From Streptomyces sp. SID10853 (GTDB taxonomy: Bacteria; Actinomycetota; Actinomycetes; Streptomycetales; Streptomycetaceae): a stretch of 47,172 bases of DNA. This document shows positions 1 to 8,340 of the stretch, piece by piece (the stretch's first letter is position 1; every line of letters begins with the position of its first letter). The DNA is taken from NCBI RefSeq assembly GCF_010548145.1, contig NZ_JAAGLN010000025.1:1-47172 (forward strand), read 5' to 3'. The translations under genes were made by a program, and so were the position numbers. A model generated the notes under the pieces. It did no database searches. It saw nothing but the letters and a program-made list of their open reading frames with translations, and was not told the origin of the DNA.

Positions 1-2
1 TG

Positions 3-1529
3 CTCACCGCTGCGGCCCCCCGTACCGGCCACCCGGGCAGCGGCTACCGGCGGCTGGGCGACGGCCCCGGCTGGGACCGTGTCGTACGGGACCGGCTCGC
101 CACCGCCCGCTCCGGCCGCGCCGCCCGGCGCACCACCATCGCCGCCTTCGTGCAACTCACCGACCTGCACCTCACCGACGTCCAGCACCCGGTGCGCGGC
201 GAGTTCCTGCGCCCCGCCGACACCGCCGCCTGGCGCCCCCACGAAGCGCTGACGGTGCCCGGCGCCGTCTCCCTGGTCGAACGCGTCAACGCGCTGCGCA
301 CCGGGCCCGCCACCGGGGCGCCGCTCTCCTTCGTGATGACCACGGGGGACAACACCGACAACAACTCCCACGCCGAACTCGGCTGGTTCCTCACGGTGAT
401 GAGCGGCGGGCGCATCACCCCCAACACCGGTGACCCGCGCCGCTACGAAGGGGTCCAGGACTCCGGCATCAAGCACTTCTGGCACCCGGACTCGGCCCTG
501 CGCGACACCGACAAGCAGCGCGGCTTCCCGCACATCGAGGGGTTCCTCGCGGCGGCCGTACGCTCAGTGAACAGCCCCGGCCTGCGCATGCCCTGGTACT
601 CGACCGTTGGCAACCACGACTCGCTCAGCAGCGGATCCATGGCGGCCCGCGGCCACTTCCTGGCCGACTTCGCGGCCGGCGGACGGAAGCTGTACGAGAT
701 CCCGGCCGCCGAGGCACGCGCCCAGCTGGCCACGGACCAGAAGAACGGGGACTTCGACGGCAGCCACTTCGCCGCCCTGGTCCGCAGGCACGGCAAGGAC
801 CTGCGCCCCATCACCCCTGACCCGGCCCGCGCCCCCTTCACCCCGCGCGAGTACCTCACCGCCCATCTCGACCCCGCGCACGCCGGCGCCGGCCCGGTGG
901 GGCACGGCTACACCCGGGCCAACCTCGACAACGACACCCTCTACTACACGTTCCGGATCGCGCCCGGCGTCATCGGGATCAGCCTCGACACCACCGGCAG
1001 GGGCGGCCACTTCACCGGCACGGTCGGCACCGCACAGCTGAACTGGCTGGACCGCACGCTCACCGCCCACGCGGGCGAACACGCCCTGGTCTTCAGCCAC
1101 CACAACAGCTGGACCATCACCAACACCCACCCCGACCCGGCCCGCCCCGGCGAGCGGAACCACTCCGGCGACGAGATCGTCGCGCTGCTGGGCAGGCACC
1201 GCAACGCGGTCGCCTGGATCAACGGCCACAGCCACCGCAACAAGATCCAGCCGCACGGCTCCTTCTGGGAGGTCACCACCGCGTCGCACATCGACTTCCC
1301 GCAGCTCGCCCGGGTCTTCGAGCTGACCGACAACAAGGACGGCACCCTCTCGCTCTTCACCACCCTGGTCGAGTCGGCGGCCCCGCACCGCACCGACTTC
1401 ACCGACCTCTCGCAGACCGGACTCGCCGCGCTCTACCGGGAACTGTCCTTCAACGCCCCCGGCTCCCGTACGGACCTCTCGGGTGCGGCCGCCGACCGGA
1501 ACACCGAACTGGTCCTCAAGAAGCGCTGA
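3..1529 (+). CDS. Metallophosphoesterase (TIGR03767-like), 5' end missing
   Basis: The reading frame is open from the first bases of the window, so the N-terminus lies outside it; 508 residues are visible. The calcineurin-like phosphoesterase motifs occur in order: QLTDLHLTD (D-x-H metal ligands) near 150, TTGDNTDN near 340, GNHD near 610, HHN near 1100 and NGHSHRN near 1222. This supports a dinuclear-metal phosphoesterase of the actinobacterial TIGR03767 type, whose members are usually exported; the signal region cannot be checked here. A GTG at 150 would cut into the first metal motif, so it is not the start. The gene converges on the next one with only 42 bases between stops. The substrate is unknown. 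Confidence 0.85.
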   Translation, partial: LTAAAPRTGHPGSGYRRLGDGPGWDRVVRDRLATARSGRAARRTTIAAFVQLTDLHLTDVQHPVRGEFLRPADTAAWRPHEALTVPGAVSLVERVNALRTGPATGAPLSFVMTTGDNTDNNSHAELGWFLTVMSGGRITPNTGDPRRYEGVQDSGIKHFWHPDSALRDTDKQRGFPHIEGFLAAAVRSVNSPGLRMPWYSTVGNHDSLSSGSMAARGHFLADFAAGGRKLYEIPAAEARAQLATDQKNGDFDGSHFAALVRRHGKDLRPITPDPARAPFTPREYLTAHLDPAHAGAGPVGHGYTRANLDNDTLYYTFRIAPGVIGISLDTTGRGGHFTGTVGTAQLNWLDRTLTAHAGEHALVFSHHNSWTITNTHPDPARPGERNHSGDEIVALLGRHRNAVAWINGHSHRNKIQPHGSFWEVTTASHIDFPQLARVFELTDNKDGTLSLFTTLVESAAPHRTDFTDLSQTGLAALYRELSFNAPGSRTDLSGAAADRNTELVLKKR

Positions 1530-1571
1530 TCCGCCCCCGGCTGCACCCCCTCGCCGCCGCCGGCCTCCGGC

Positions 1572-2786
1572 TCAGCGGGGCAGGATCACCACACGGGCCG
1601 CGGGCGCGCGGTCCTCGGCGGCCATCAGGGCGGTACGCACCACCGTCGCCTGCTGTCCCGGTGCGTCGCGCAGCTTGGCCGGCGTCAGATGCACGACGGT
1701 GATGCCGAGCCGCTCCAGATGGTCGCGCTTACGGGCGTACGGCGAATCGAGCACGTCCTCATCGGCGCAGGCCGCATGACCGGCCGCACCACCTGCCCCC
1801 TGACCGGTGCGCCCGTGGGGCGCCGCCCGGGTGTCCAGCGCCACCGCCACCGCCTCGTCGGGCCAGTAGACGTCCACACCGCCCAGCGAGGGACCGCCCG
1901 GCAGCCGCAGCTCCACATTCCACAGCGGGTCGGGCAGCCGGTGGTCGCGCACCAGGCCGTAGAGGCGGCCCTCGGCGAGGGAACGCCCCTCGGCGAGGAG
2001 CGAGTCGACCGCGTCCGCCACCTGGTCACGCGAGAGCAGCCGGGCCAGCGTCAGCTCCCTGACCAGGGCGGCCGGTTCGCAGTGCCCGCCGCGCACGGCT
2101 TCGGTGAGCAGCCGGTGCACGGTGTCCGCGTCCGGCAGCTCGGCGACCGCGTCGGCCAGTGCCCGCTCCACGGGCGCCACCGGCACCCCCGCGACCGGCT
2201 GGGCGGCCGGCAGGGTGTGCGCGCGGATGATCCGGGCGCAGCCGGTGGAGCGGAGCCTGCGGGTGCGCGGCACCAGGACATCGATCCGGTCGATCGAGAT
2301 CAGCGGGGGAGCGGCCGAGAAGCGGTGCAGCGCGAGCGCCGCGAGACCGGTGACCATGGTGTTGCCGTACGGAACGGGCCAGGCCGCAGGGCCGCCGTGT
2401 GCTGAACCGCCCTGTGCTGAACCGCTCTGTGCCGAACTGCTCTGTGCCGCACCGGCCGCAACGCCGCCGTGTGCCAGGCCCTGGCGCGGCTGGGACGGCA
2501 CCTTGCCTGATGACCGTTCCGCCGGTGGCCGCCCGGCGTACAGCAGCGCGGCGTGCAGCCGTTCCTCACCGGTCGGCGGGCCCGGGTGCAGTACGAAGAC
2601 CCCGGGCAGCAGCTGCTGCCAGGGGCCTCCGGGCCGGCACTGGGCGGCCGCGCGGGCCGCCGTCACTCCGTGCGCGCGCAGCTGCGGTGCCGAGAGCACC
2701 CGGCTGTGCACACCGGCGGAGTGGGAGAGGGAACGGGGGGAGTGCGGGGACGAGGTCTCCCCGCAGAGGGAGGTATCGCGGTTCAT
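1572..2786 (-). CDS. Protein with AbiEi-antitoxin-like N-terminus and DUF559-like C-terminus
   Basis: The N-terminal part (about residues 20-75) reads like the winged-helix domain of AbiEi-type antitoxins, with LSAPQLRAHGVTAARAAAQ followed by LLPGVFVLHPGPP. The C-terminal part (KRDHLERLGITVVHLTPAKL) resembles the end of DUF559 or Vsr-like nuclease-fold proteins. Such proteins are common solitary genes in Streptomyces and no AbiEii nucleotidyltransferase partner is next to it, so a toxin-antitoxin role is not supported. I chose the ATG at 2786 (404 aa). A GTG at 2858 would add 24 residues of poor quality. A Ser/Ala/Gln/Gly-rich insert encoded by a 15-bp tandem repeat lies near residues 110-130. 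Function is uncertain. Confidence 0.7.
   Translation of the reverse strand: MNRDTSLCGETSSPHSPRSLSHSAGVHSRVLSAPQLRAHGVTAARAAAQCRPGGPWQQLLPGVFVLHPGPPTGEERLHAALLYAGRPPAERSSGKVPSQPRQGLAHGGVAAGAAQSSSAQSGSAQGGSAHGGPAAWPVPYGNTMVTGLAALALHRFSAAPPLISIDRIDVLVPRTRRLRSTGCARIIRAHTLPAAQPVAGVPVAPVERALADAVAELPDADTVHRLLTEAVRGGHCEPAALVRELTLARLLSRDQVADAVDSLLAEGRSLAEGRLYGLVRDHRLPDPLWNVELRLPGGPSLGGVDVYWPDEAVAVALDTRAAPHGRTGQGAGGAAGHAACADEDVLDSPYARKRDHLERLGITVVHLTPAKLRDAPGQQATVVRTALMAAEDRAPAARVVILPR
2398..2457. repeat. 15-bp tandem repeat, four units, inside a CDS
   Basis: Four consecutive 15-base units start at 2398, 2413, 2428 and 2443; the first two differ at one base and later ones drift. The period is a multiple of three, so it adds five-residue Ser/Ala/Gln/Gly units to the minus-strand protein without shifting frame. 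It is probably a slippage-prone linker. Confidence 0.8.
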
Positions 2787-2978
2787 GCACCGGAGATGCC
2801 CACGCTCCTGCCGCCCGCTAACCCCTGTTACACAACTGTCGGCAAAACCGGACAACACCGTCCTAAAGTAAGCGCCTTCAACGGCCGAGCGGGCCGTCGC
2901 CCGGATGGCCCAGGCGGACGGCCCGCCGATGGAGCAGCCGACGGTTTATCGGACCGCGACCCGGCTGAGAACCCGGCT

Positions 2979-3008
2979 GTGGCCCGGCAGAGTCCCCGGC
3001 CGGGCCAC
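2979..3008 (-). terminator. Probable terminator downstream of pepN
   Basis: A perfect 10-bp stem (2979-2988 with 2999-3008) encloses a 10-base loop about 55 bases after the pepN stop. There is no U-run, as is common in Streptomyces. Confidence 0.45.
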
Positions 3009-3062
3009 AAGGCTGAGTCCCCGGCCGCGGTCCGGCGTTCGCTCCGGCTGCCGCCCCGGGTC

Positions 3063-5648
3063 TCAGCCGGCAGCCCGGCCCGCGCCGGCGTCGCAGTCCT
3101 GGGCGCGCAGCGCACGCGCCAGGTCGTCCCTGGCCTCCAGGACGAGCCGGCGCAGCGCGGGCGCCGCGTCCCGGTGCTCCTCAAGCCAGGCGTCCGTCGC
3201 GTCCAGCGTCGACCGGTTGTCCTGCAGCCCGGGGAAGAGCCCCCGTACGACGAGCATCCCGATCTGGATCGAACGCTCGGCCCAGATGCGCTCGATGACC
3301 TCGAAGTACTTCGGTGCGTACGGTGCGGTCAGCTCACGCTGCGACGCCTGTCCGAAACCGCCGATCGTCGCCTCCACCAGCGCGTTGGAGAGCGTGTCGG
3401 ACTCCACGAGCGCCGCCCACGCCTCGGCCTTGACCGCCGCCGACGGGCGCGACGCCAGCGCGCGCACCTCGTGCCGCTTGCCGGACGCCGTGTCGTCGCG
3501 GGCCAGCTCCGCCGCGATGCCCTGCTCGTCGGCGACGCCGTGCGAGGCGAGCGGGGCCAGCAGCTCCCAGCGCAGCTCCTGGTCCACGTCGAGCCCGTCG
3601 ACCTTCGCCGAGCCGTCCAGCAGCCCCTCGATCAGCTGGAAGTCGGTGTCCGTCGTCGCGGTGGCCGCGAAGAACCGCGCCCAGGTCAGCTGGGCCTCGC
3701 TGCCCGGCTCGGCCTGCCGCAGCTCGCGCAGCGCACCATCGGCGAGCAGCCGCCCGCCTTCCTCGCGCCAGTCGGGAGCCGCGTAGTGCAGCAGCGCGCT
3801 CCGCGTCCAGGCGTGCAGCATCTGGAGCACACCGATGTCCGACTCGCGGCCCGCGAACCGCAGGACCAGGGCGATGAAGTCCCTGGCCGGCATCAGCGCG
3901 TCCCGGGTGAGATTCCACAGCGCCGACCAGCAGAGCGCCCGCGCGAGCGGATCGGTGATGTCGCCGAGGTGCGCGCGGAGCGTGTCGAGCGAGTCCTCGT
4001 CGAAGCGGATCTTGCAGTACGTGAGGTCGTCGTCGTTGACCAGCACCAGATCGGGCCGCTCCGCCCCGGCCAGCTCGGCGACGACCGTACGCGGGCCCGA
4101 TACATCGGCCTCGGCGCGCGCGTACCGCGCCAGCACCCCGTCCTGGACCCGGTAGAGACCGACGGCGACCCGGTGCGGGCGCAGCTCGGGGTACGCGTCG
4201 GCCGCGTCCTGCAGGACGGTCAGCTCCGTGATGCGGCCCTCGGCGTCGTGGACGACGGTGGGCGTCAGCGAATTGACCCCGGCCGTCTGGAGCCAGGAGC
4301 GCGACCAGGACACCATGTCCCGGCCGCTGGTCTCCTCCAGCACCGACAGCAGATCGCCGAGCCGGGTGTTGCCGTACGCGTTCCGCTTGAAGTAGCGGCG
4401 GGCGCCCTCCAGGAAGGCGTCCTGCCCGACGTAGGCGACCAGCTGCTTGAGCACCGAAGCGCCCTTGGCGTAGGTGATCCCGTCGAAGTTGAGCTTGGCG
4501 TCCTCCAGGTCACGGATGTCGGCCGTGACCGGGTGGGTGGACGGCAGCTGGTCGGCCCGGTACGCCCACGCCTTGCGGTTGTTGGCGAAGGTGATCCAGC
4601 CGTCGGTGAAGCGGGTGGCGTTCACCATCGAGAAGGAGCCCATGAAGTCCGCGAAGGACTCCTTCAGCCACAGGTCGTCCCACCAGACCATGGTGACGAG
4701 ATCGCCGAACCACATGTGGGCCATCTCGTGCAGGATGACGTTCGCCCGGCGCTCGTACGCGGCGCGGGTCACCTTGCCCCGGTAGACGTACTCCTCGCGG
4801 AACGTCACCAGACCCGGGTTCTCCATCGCGCCGAGGTTGTACTCGGGAACGAACGCCTGGTCGTACTTGCCGAAGGGGTAGGGGAAGTCGAAGTGGTCGT
4901 GGAAGAAGTCGAGGCCCTGCTTGGTGACCAGGAAGATGTCGTCGGCGTCGAAGTGCCTGGCGAGGCCCTTGCGGCAGAGGGCGCCGAGCGGGATCTCCAG
5001 CTCGGTGCCGTCCTCCAGGGTCCTGCGGTACACATCCGTCACATGGTGGTACGGGCCCGCGACGACCGCGGTGATGTACGTGGAGATCGGCTTGGTCTCG
5101 GCGAAGCTCCACACCTCGCCGGTCCGCTCGCCGACGCCGTTGCTCCACACCGTCCAGCCGTCGGGTGCGGTGACCTCGAAGGTGTAGGGCGCCTTCAGGT
5201 CGGGCTGTTCGAAGTTGGCGAAGACCCGGCGAGAGTCGGCGGGCTCGTACTGCGTGTACAGATAGACCTCGCCGTCCTCCGGGTCGACGAAGCGGTGCAT
5301 GCCCTCGCCGGTCCTGCTGTACGCGCACTGCGCGTCCACGACCAGGACGTTCTCGGCGGCGAGCCCGTCGAGTGCGATCCGCGATCCGTCGAAGACGGTG
5401 GCCGGGTCCAGCTCCCGCCCGTTCAGCCGCACCGAGGTCACCGACGGGGCGATCAGATCGGCGAAGGTGGAGACACCGGCCTCGGCCGAGCGGAACCGCA
5501 CGGTCGTCACCGAGCGGAACGTACGCGGCTCGCCGTCCGGGCCGTCCCCGACCGCCGAACGCAGATCGAGGGCGACCGCGTACCCGTCGACGGAGAGCAG
5601 CTCGGCCCGCCTCCTGGCTTCGTCGCGGGACAGGTTCTCACCGGGCAC
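3063..5648 (-). CDS. pepN: Aminopeptidase N (M1 family zinc metallopeptidase)
   Basis: The 861-residue product has the M1 signatures: the exopeptidase motif GAMEN at about 273-277, the zinc motif HEMAH at 307-311 and the third zinc ligand Glu330 in WLKE. It removes N-terminal residues from peptides in the cytoplasm, and its length matches the roughly 857-residue Streptomyces PepN. The open frame runs up to 5855, but I place the start at the GTG at 5648. It gives the usual N-terminus (PGENLSRDEARRRAEL) and has a strong ribosome site, AAAGGAG at 5654-5660, five bases upstream. The gene is divergent from the nitroreductase gene, sharing a 143-bp intergenic region. Confidence 0.97.
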   Translation of the reverse strand: MPGENLSRDEARRRAELLSVDGYAVALDLRSAVGDGPDGEPRTFRSVTTVRFRSAEAGVSTFADLIAPSVTSVRLNGRELDPATVFDGSRIALDGLAAENVLVVDAQCAYSRTGEGMHRFVDPEDGEVYLYTQYEPADSRRVFANFEQPDLKAPYTFEVTAPDGWTVWSNGVGERTGEVWSFAETKPISTYITAVVAGPYHHVTDVYRRTLEDGTELEIPLGALCRKGLARHFDADDIFLVTKQGLDFFHDHFDFPYPFGKYDQAFVPEYNLGAMENPGLVTFREEYVYRGKVTRAAYERRANVILHEMAHMWFGDLVTMVWWDDLWLKESFADFMGSFSMVNATRFTDGWITFANNRKAWAYRADQLPSTHPVTADIRDLEDAKLNFDGITYAKGASVLKQLVAYVGQDAFLEGARRYFKRNAYGNTRLGDLLSVLEETSGRDMVSWSRSWLQTAGVNSLTPTVVHDAEGRITELTVLQDAADAYPELRPHRVAVGLYRVQDGVLARYARAEADVSGPRTVVAELAGAERPDLVLVNDDDLTYCKIRFDEDSLDTLRAHLGDITDPLARALCWSALWNLTRDALMPARDFIALVLRFAGRESDIGVLQMLHAWTRSALLHYAAPDWREEGGRLLADGALRELRQAEPGSEAQLTWARFFAATATTDTDFQLIEGLLDGSAKVDGLDVDQELRWELLAPLASHGVADEQGIAAELARDDTASGKRHEVRALASRPSAAVKAEAWAALVESDTLSNALVEATIGGFGQASQRELTAPYAPKYFEVIERIWAERSIQIGMLVVRGLFPGLQDNRSTLDATDAWLEEHRDAAPALRRLVLEARDDLARALRAQDCDAGAGRAAG

Positions 5649-5791
5649 GGGCACTCCTTTGTGGTTACGATCCGTTGTCCGAATCCTCCCACGCGCCGCT
5701 CGGGGGCGGCAGCCGGGAATGGCGGGGGCCGCCGGGGGCGTTGTCGCGGAGGAGTTGCCGCAGTCGAGAAGTGCGCCTCCCGAGGAGAGAC

Positions 5792-6427
5792 ATGTCCGAG
5801 AAGACCCCCGTCGACTTCTGGTTCGATCCGCTGTGCCCGTGGGCGTGGATGACATCCCGCTGGATGCTCGAAGTGGAGAAGGTCCGGGACGTCGAGGTCC
5901 GCTGGCACGTGATGAGCCTGGCCGTCCTCAACGAGGACCGGCTCGACGAGCTGCCCGAGGGCTACCGCGAGACGCTCTCCAGGGCGTGGGGGCCGGTGCG
6001 GGTCGTCGTCGCCGCCCAGCAGAAGCACGGCGACGAGGTCGTCGGCAAGCTGTACACCGCGCTCGGCACCCGTTTCCACAACGAGGGCCAGGGGCCGACC
6101 CGTGAGGCGATCGCGGCCGCGCTGGACGAGGTGGGCCTGCCCGCCGAGCTGCTCGACTACGCGGACCAGAGCCCGTACGACTACGAGGCCGAGCTGCGCG
6201 CCTCGCACCACGAGGGCATCGACAAGGTCGGCCAGGAGGTCGGCACTCCGGTCATCGCGGTCCCGGGTTCCGACGGTGAGCAGATCGCCTTCTTCGGCCC
6301 GGTCGTCACCCCGGCGCCCAAGGGCGAGGAGGCGGCGAAGCTCTGGGACGGCACGCTGATGGTCGCCTCGATCCCCGGCTTCTACGAGATCAAGCGGACC
6401 CGGACGCAGGGGCCGATCTTCGACTGA
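5792..6427 (+). CDS. Mycothiol-dependent nitroreductase-like DsbA-fold protein (Rv2466c family)
   Basis: The 211-residue protein has a thioredoxin/DsbA fold: the N-terminal strand and active-site loop DFWFDPLCPWAWMTSRW, a helical insertion, and the cis-Pro segment VGTPVIAVPG near 150. Members of the Rv2466c family are cytoplasmic oxidoreductases that use mycothiol, the actinobacterial thiol. Cys15 is present but the second position of the CxxC motif is Ala18, so it would work as a single-cysteine enzyme through a mixed disulphide. The ATG at 5792 follows GAGGAGA. It is divergent from pepN. It marks the left edge of conserved chromosome before the island. Confidence 0.85.
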   Translation: MSEKTPVDFWFDPLCPWAWMTSRWMLEVEKVRDVEVRWHVMSLAVLNEDRLDELPEGYRETLSRAWGPVRVVVAAQQKHGDEVVGKLYTALGTRFHNEGQGPTREAIAAALDEVGLPAELLDYADQSPYDYEAELRASHHEGIDKVGQEVGTPVIAVPGSDGEQIAFFGPVVTPAPKGEEAAKLWDGTLMVASIPGFYEIKRTRTQGPIFD

Positions 6428-6440
6428 GGCGCTGAAGCCC

Positions 6441-6612
6441 GGAATCAGCGGTTCTTGGGTTGTCAAAAGGAGTCCGAACTGCGATTGCGCATTGGGCAGA
6501 TGGACGGTCCCGTTCTCTGGGAGCCGCATCTGGCCGCTGTTGTCCGCGCTGCTGGGCACGGACGGGGCACGAGGGCCGGCAGTGCAACGAGCCCTGCGAG
6601 GTGCGTGCTCCG
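6441..6612. repeat. Diverged direct repeat, copy A
   Basis: This stretch aligns along its length with 7137-7310. Both begin GGAATCA and end GTGCGTGCTCCG, and share a 20-base identical run (6528-6547 and 7225-7244). I see no convincing coding frame in either copy. The copies flank the PIN gene and the tRNA-Gly fragment, about 696 bp apart. Confidence 0.8.
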
Positions 6613-6634
6613 TCCGTCCGGGCGGGCTGGTGGG

Positions 6635-7036
6635 TCAGAGAGGGATGAGGCGGACCTGGCTGCCGCAGAGCTTGGTCATGTCGTCGGTGTCGGAGGTCAG
6701 GAGGGCTACCGGTTTCGGCTGGCGCAGGGCGACCTCGGCGACCGTGGCGTCGATGGCGTACTTGTGCCCGTGCAGTCCGGCGGCTTTGAGGATTTCCGCT
6801 GCCGCTTTCGCCGCTTGTTCGGTGACCGGTTCCACCTTGATACGGGACAGGGCCCAGCCCAGGTGAGGCATGTGGGTGCGGGAGTGGGTGACTTCCACGA
6901 TGGTGTTCGCCCCGATCACCAGGTCGGCTCCCATGTCGTGGAAGACCTGCAGTATCGCGAGGAGCTTACGGTTCTGGGCGATCCAGGCGGAGAGACCCTC
7001 CGAGTCCAGGACGACGGTTTCGACGCGTTCGCTCAC
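6635..7036 (-). CDS. PIN-domain protein, VapC-like toxin without an intact antitoxin
   Basis: The 133-residue protein has the four acidic residues expected of a PIN RNase site: Asp11 (VVLDSEGL), Glu48 (NTIVEV), Asp96 (AIDATVAEVA) and Asp116 (LLTSDTDDM). PIN toxins of the VapC family cleave RNA and are normally encoded right after a small antitoxin gene. Here the GTG start overlaps a TGA (GTGA), the usual coupling with an upstream partner. The frame that ends at that TGA is open for only about 35 codons, has no start codon and runs back into the tRNA-Gly fragment. The partner therefore looks truncated or lost. The gene lies between two copies of a diverged repeat, in an accessory region. Confidence 0.8.
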   Translation of the reverse strand: MSERVETVVLDSEGLSAWIAQNRKLLAILQVFHDMGADLVIGANTIVEVTHSRTHMPHLGWALSRIKVEPVTEQAAKAAAEILKAAGLHGHKYAIDATVAEVALRQPKPVALLTSDTDDMTKLCGSQVRLIPL

Positions 7037-7099
7037 GCTGCGTCCGCGCCCTTGGAGGAGTCAGCACCGCAGAAGATCTGACCGGAGCCTCCCTCGAAG

Positions 7100-7140
7100 A
7101 GCGGGTGACGAGAATTGAACTCGCGCTCTGAGCTTGGGAA
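7100..7140 (-). other. 3' half of tRNA-Gly(CCC): probable integration-site scar
   Basis: On the minus strand this reads as a tRNA from the anticodon loop (TTCCCAA, anticodon CCC) through the 3' anticodon strand, variable region, a perfect T-arm (GCGAG, loop TTCAATT, CTCGT) and the acceptor strand CACCCGC plus discriminator. The bases before TTCCCAA do not continue as a tRNA. Duplicated 3' halves of tRNA genes are the standard scar of site-specific integration. With this orientation the element would extend toward higher coordinates, with the intact tRNA at its far end. No intact tRNA-Gly(CCC) is in the window; the one at 24335 is tRNA-Gly(TCC). Confidence 0.8.
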
Positions 7141-7310
7141 TCACCGGTGCTTGGGCTGCCAGAGGCGGCCTGAACTGGGGTTTTGCGTCGGGCAGGTGGA
7201 TGGGCCTCTGCCTCTGAGAGCCGTATCTGGCCGCTGTTGTCCGCTCTGCTGGGCACGGATGGGGTACGAGGGCCCGCAGTGCGACGGAACCTGCCGAAGT
7301 GCGTGCTCCG
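7137..7310. repeat. Diverged direct repeat, copy B
   Basis: Partner of the copy at 6441-6612, in the same orientation. It begins exactly at the anticodon-loop end of the tRNA-Gly fragment, so it looks like the terminal sequence of an integrated element. Confidence 0.8.
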
Positions 7311-7489
7311 GGTGGGCGGGCAGGCCAGAGGGGGCCATGGAAGGGTCCCTGACATGTCGGCTGGGCTGCACCTCCAAGGGCCGTCGGTGCCGTGCCGATC
7401 CTCTTGCCTTGGTCTTGCTGTCGGTGTCAGATAGCAGCTTCCAGGCTGGTTCGATGGGTTTCGCTGCTCGACGATGTTCAGTATCGGTC

Positions 7490-7690
7490 TTACCGGGCCG
7501 CTGATGGGCGCCCTCGGATGGCCAGAGCGGAACGGGTGCCGTTAGCGCTGTTTTCGACGTATGGGGGGGGGAGTTCACTGAGCGCCCTCGACAGTCGTAC
7601 CACCCCGCCGGGGAGTGCTGCGCCTGCTGGACGATCAAGCTTCCACCAATGGTTGCGCGCCTGACATGCCCGGCAGATAAGGTGAGTCAT
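7490..7690 (-). CDS. Possible small protein of 66 residues, unrecognised
   Basis: The ATG at 7690 follows a purine-rich GGAAGGGGAC ribosome site at a good distance. The product starts with a CxxC pair (LICRACQARNHWW) and continues with LPGGVVRLSRALSELPPPYV. Third-position GC is lower than in neighbouring genes, so this may be recently acquired DNA or no gene at all. I do not recognise the family. It lies in the 7311-7938 stretch, where I see nothing else convincing. Confidence 0.25.
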   Translation of the reverse strand: MTHLICRACQARNHWWKLDRPAGAALPGGVVRLSRALSELPPPYVENSANGTRSALAIRGRPSAAR

Positions 7691-7938
7691 GAGCGATGTC
7701 CCCTTCCTCAAGCAGCGAGAGCCCGTCCGAGATGGGAGCTGCTCTCCACGGTTCGGCCGACACCCACGAACGGTGTTCCTCCTATCCAAGATGGACGAGT
7801 GCTGCCGCAGAGGCTGTTTGAAGCCGTGAGCTTGCGCTTTCCTCTGCGGAGAGCTGGAGCCGGGTGCCCTGGTGCTGTGGGAAAGGGCCTTCCGCCCTGG
7901 CAGCGGGTGGCTGCCGATACTCGCACCTGAGCGTCGCT

Positions 7939-7967
7939 GTCGGCCGCGCCTGGTGGGCGCGGCCGAC
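7939..7967 (-). terminator. Hairpin terminating the mazG-end operon
   Basis: A perfect 12-bp GC-rich stem (7939-7950 with 7956-7967) with a 5-base loop lies 17 bases beyond the stop of the MazG-like gene. It fits the end of the minus-strand cassette. Confidence 0.7.
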
Positions 7968-7984
7968 GGTATGTTCGGAGGCCG

Positions 7985-8314
7985 TCAGGCCGCCGTAGCG
8001 GCTTCGCGGCCCCTTCGCGTCCGGCGGTGGAGGATCTCGTCGAAGGTGGCGCGGGCGCCCGTGGGGTCGATGTAGTGCATGGCCAGGAGGGCGGCGATGA
8101 CGGAGCCGACCAGGTCGTTCTGGACCTCGGACCAGGTGTGGTCGTCGTCGCAGGTGGTGAGGTCCTTCAGACCGTGGAGGGCGTGCATGGCCTCGCCGGC
8201 TTCCTCGGCGACCTTGCCGACCTGGAGGGCTTTGAGTTCCTCGTCGGGGAGATGGGCACCTGCCGCACGGCAGACGGCGGAGAGCTTTTCGATGTTGTCC
8301 CACAGGGTGTCCAC
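7985..8314 (-). CDS. MazG-like nucleotide pyrophosphohydrolase
   Basis: The 109-residue all-helical protein carries the MazG metal motif: Glu37, Glu38 and Glu41 in KVAEEAGEAMHAL, then Glu63 and Asp67 in EVQNDLVGS. MazG-fold enzymes hydrolyse NTPs or related nucleotides to monophosphates and pyrophosphate using Mg ions. The GTG start at 8314 has a near-ideal site (GGAGGT, five bases upstream); an upstream extension to 8491 only overlaps the neighbour. It follows the UDP-glucose-dehydrogenase-type gene by 26 bases, so the two are surely cotranscribed, and a hairpin follows. The true substrate is unknown; a house-cleaning or signalling nucleotide is possible. Confidence 0.85.
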   Translation of the reverse strand: MDTLWDNIEKLSAVCRAAGAHLPDEELKALQVGKVAEEAGEAMHALHGLKDLTTCDDDHTWSEVQNDLVGSVIAALLAMHYIDPTGARATFDEILHRRTRRGREAATAA

Positions 8315-8340
8315 GTCGGACCTCCGATCGATGGGTTCGG

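Noticed and set aside
1572..2786. Complete AbiE-type toxin-antitoxin system
   Set aside because: Only an AbiEi-like N-terminus is visible; no AbiEii nucleotidyltransferase gene is adjacent on either side.
2553..5852. 1,099-codon plus-strand open frame
   Set aside because: It is the antisense shadow of pepN and the AbiEi-like gene: composition is Arg/Pro/Gly-rich and lacks motifs, while the minus strand carries HEMAH and GAMEN.
7141..7638. 165-codon minus-strand open frame across repeat copy B
   Set aside because: It runs through the noncoding repeat and has no recognisable domain; the 66-codon frame with a good ribosome site is the more plausible, though still weak, gene here.
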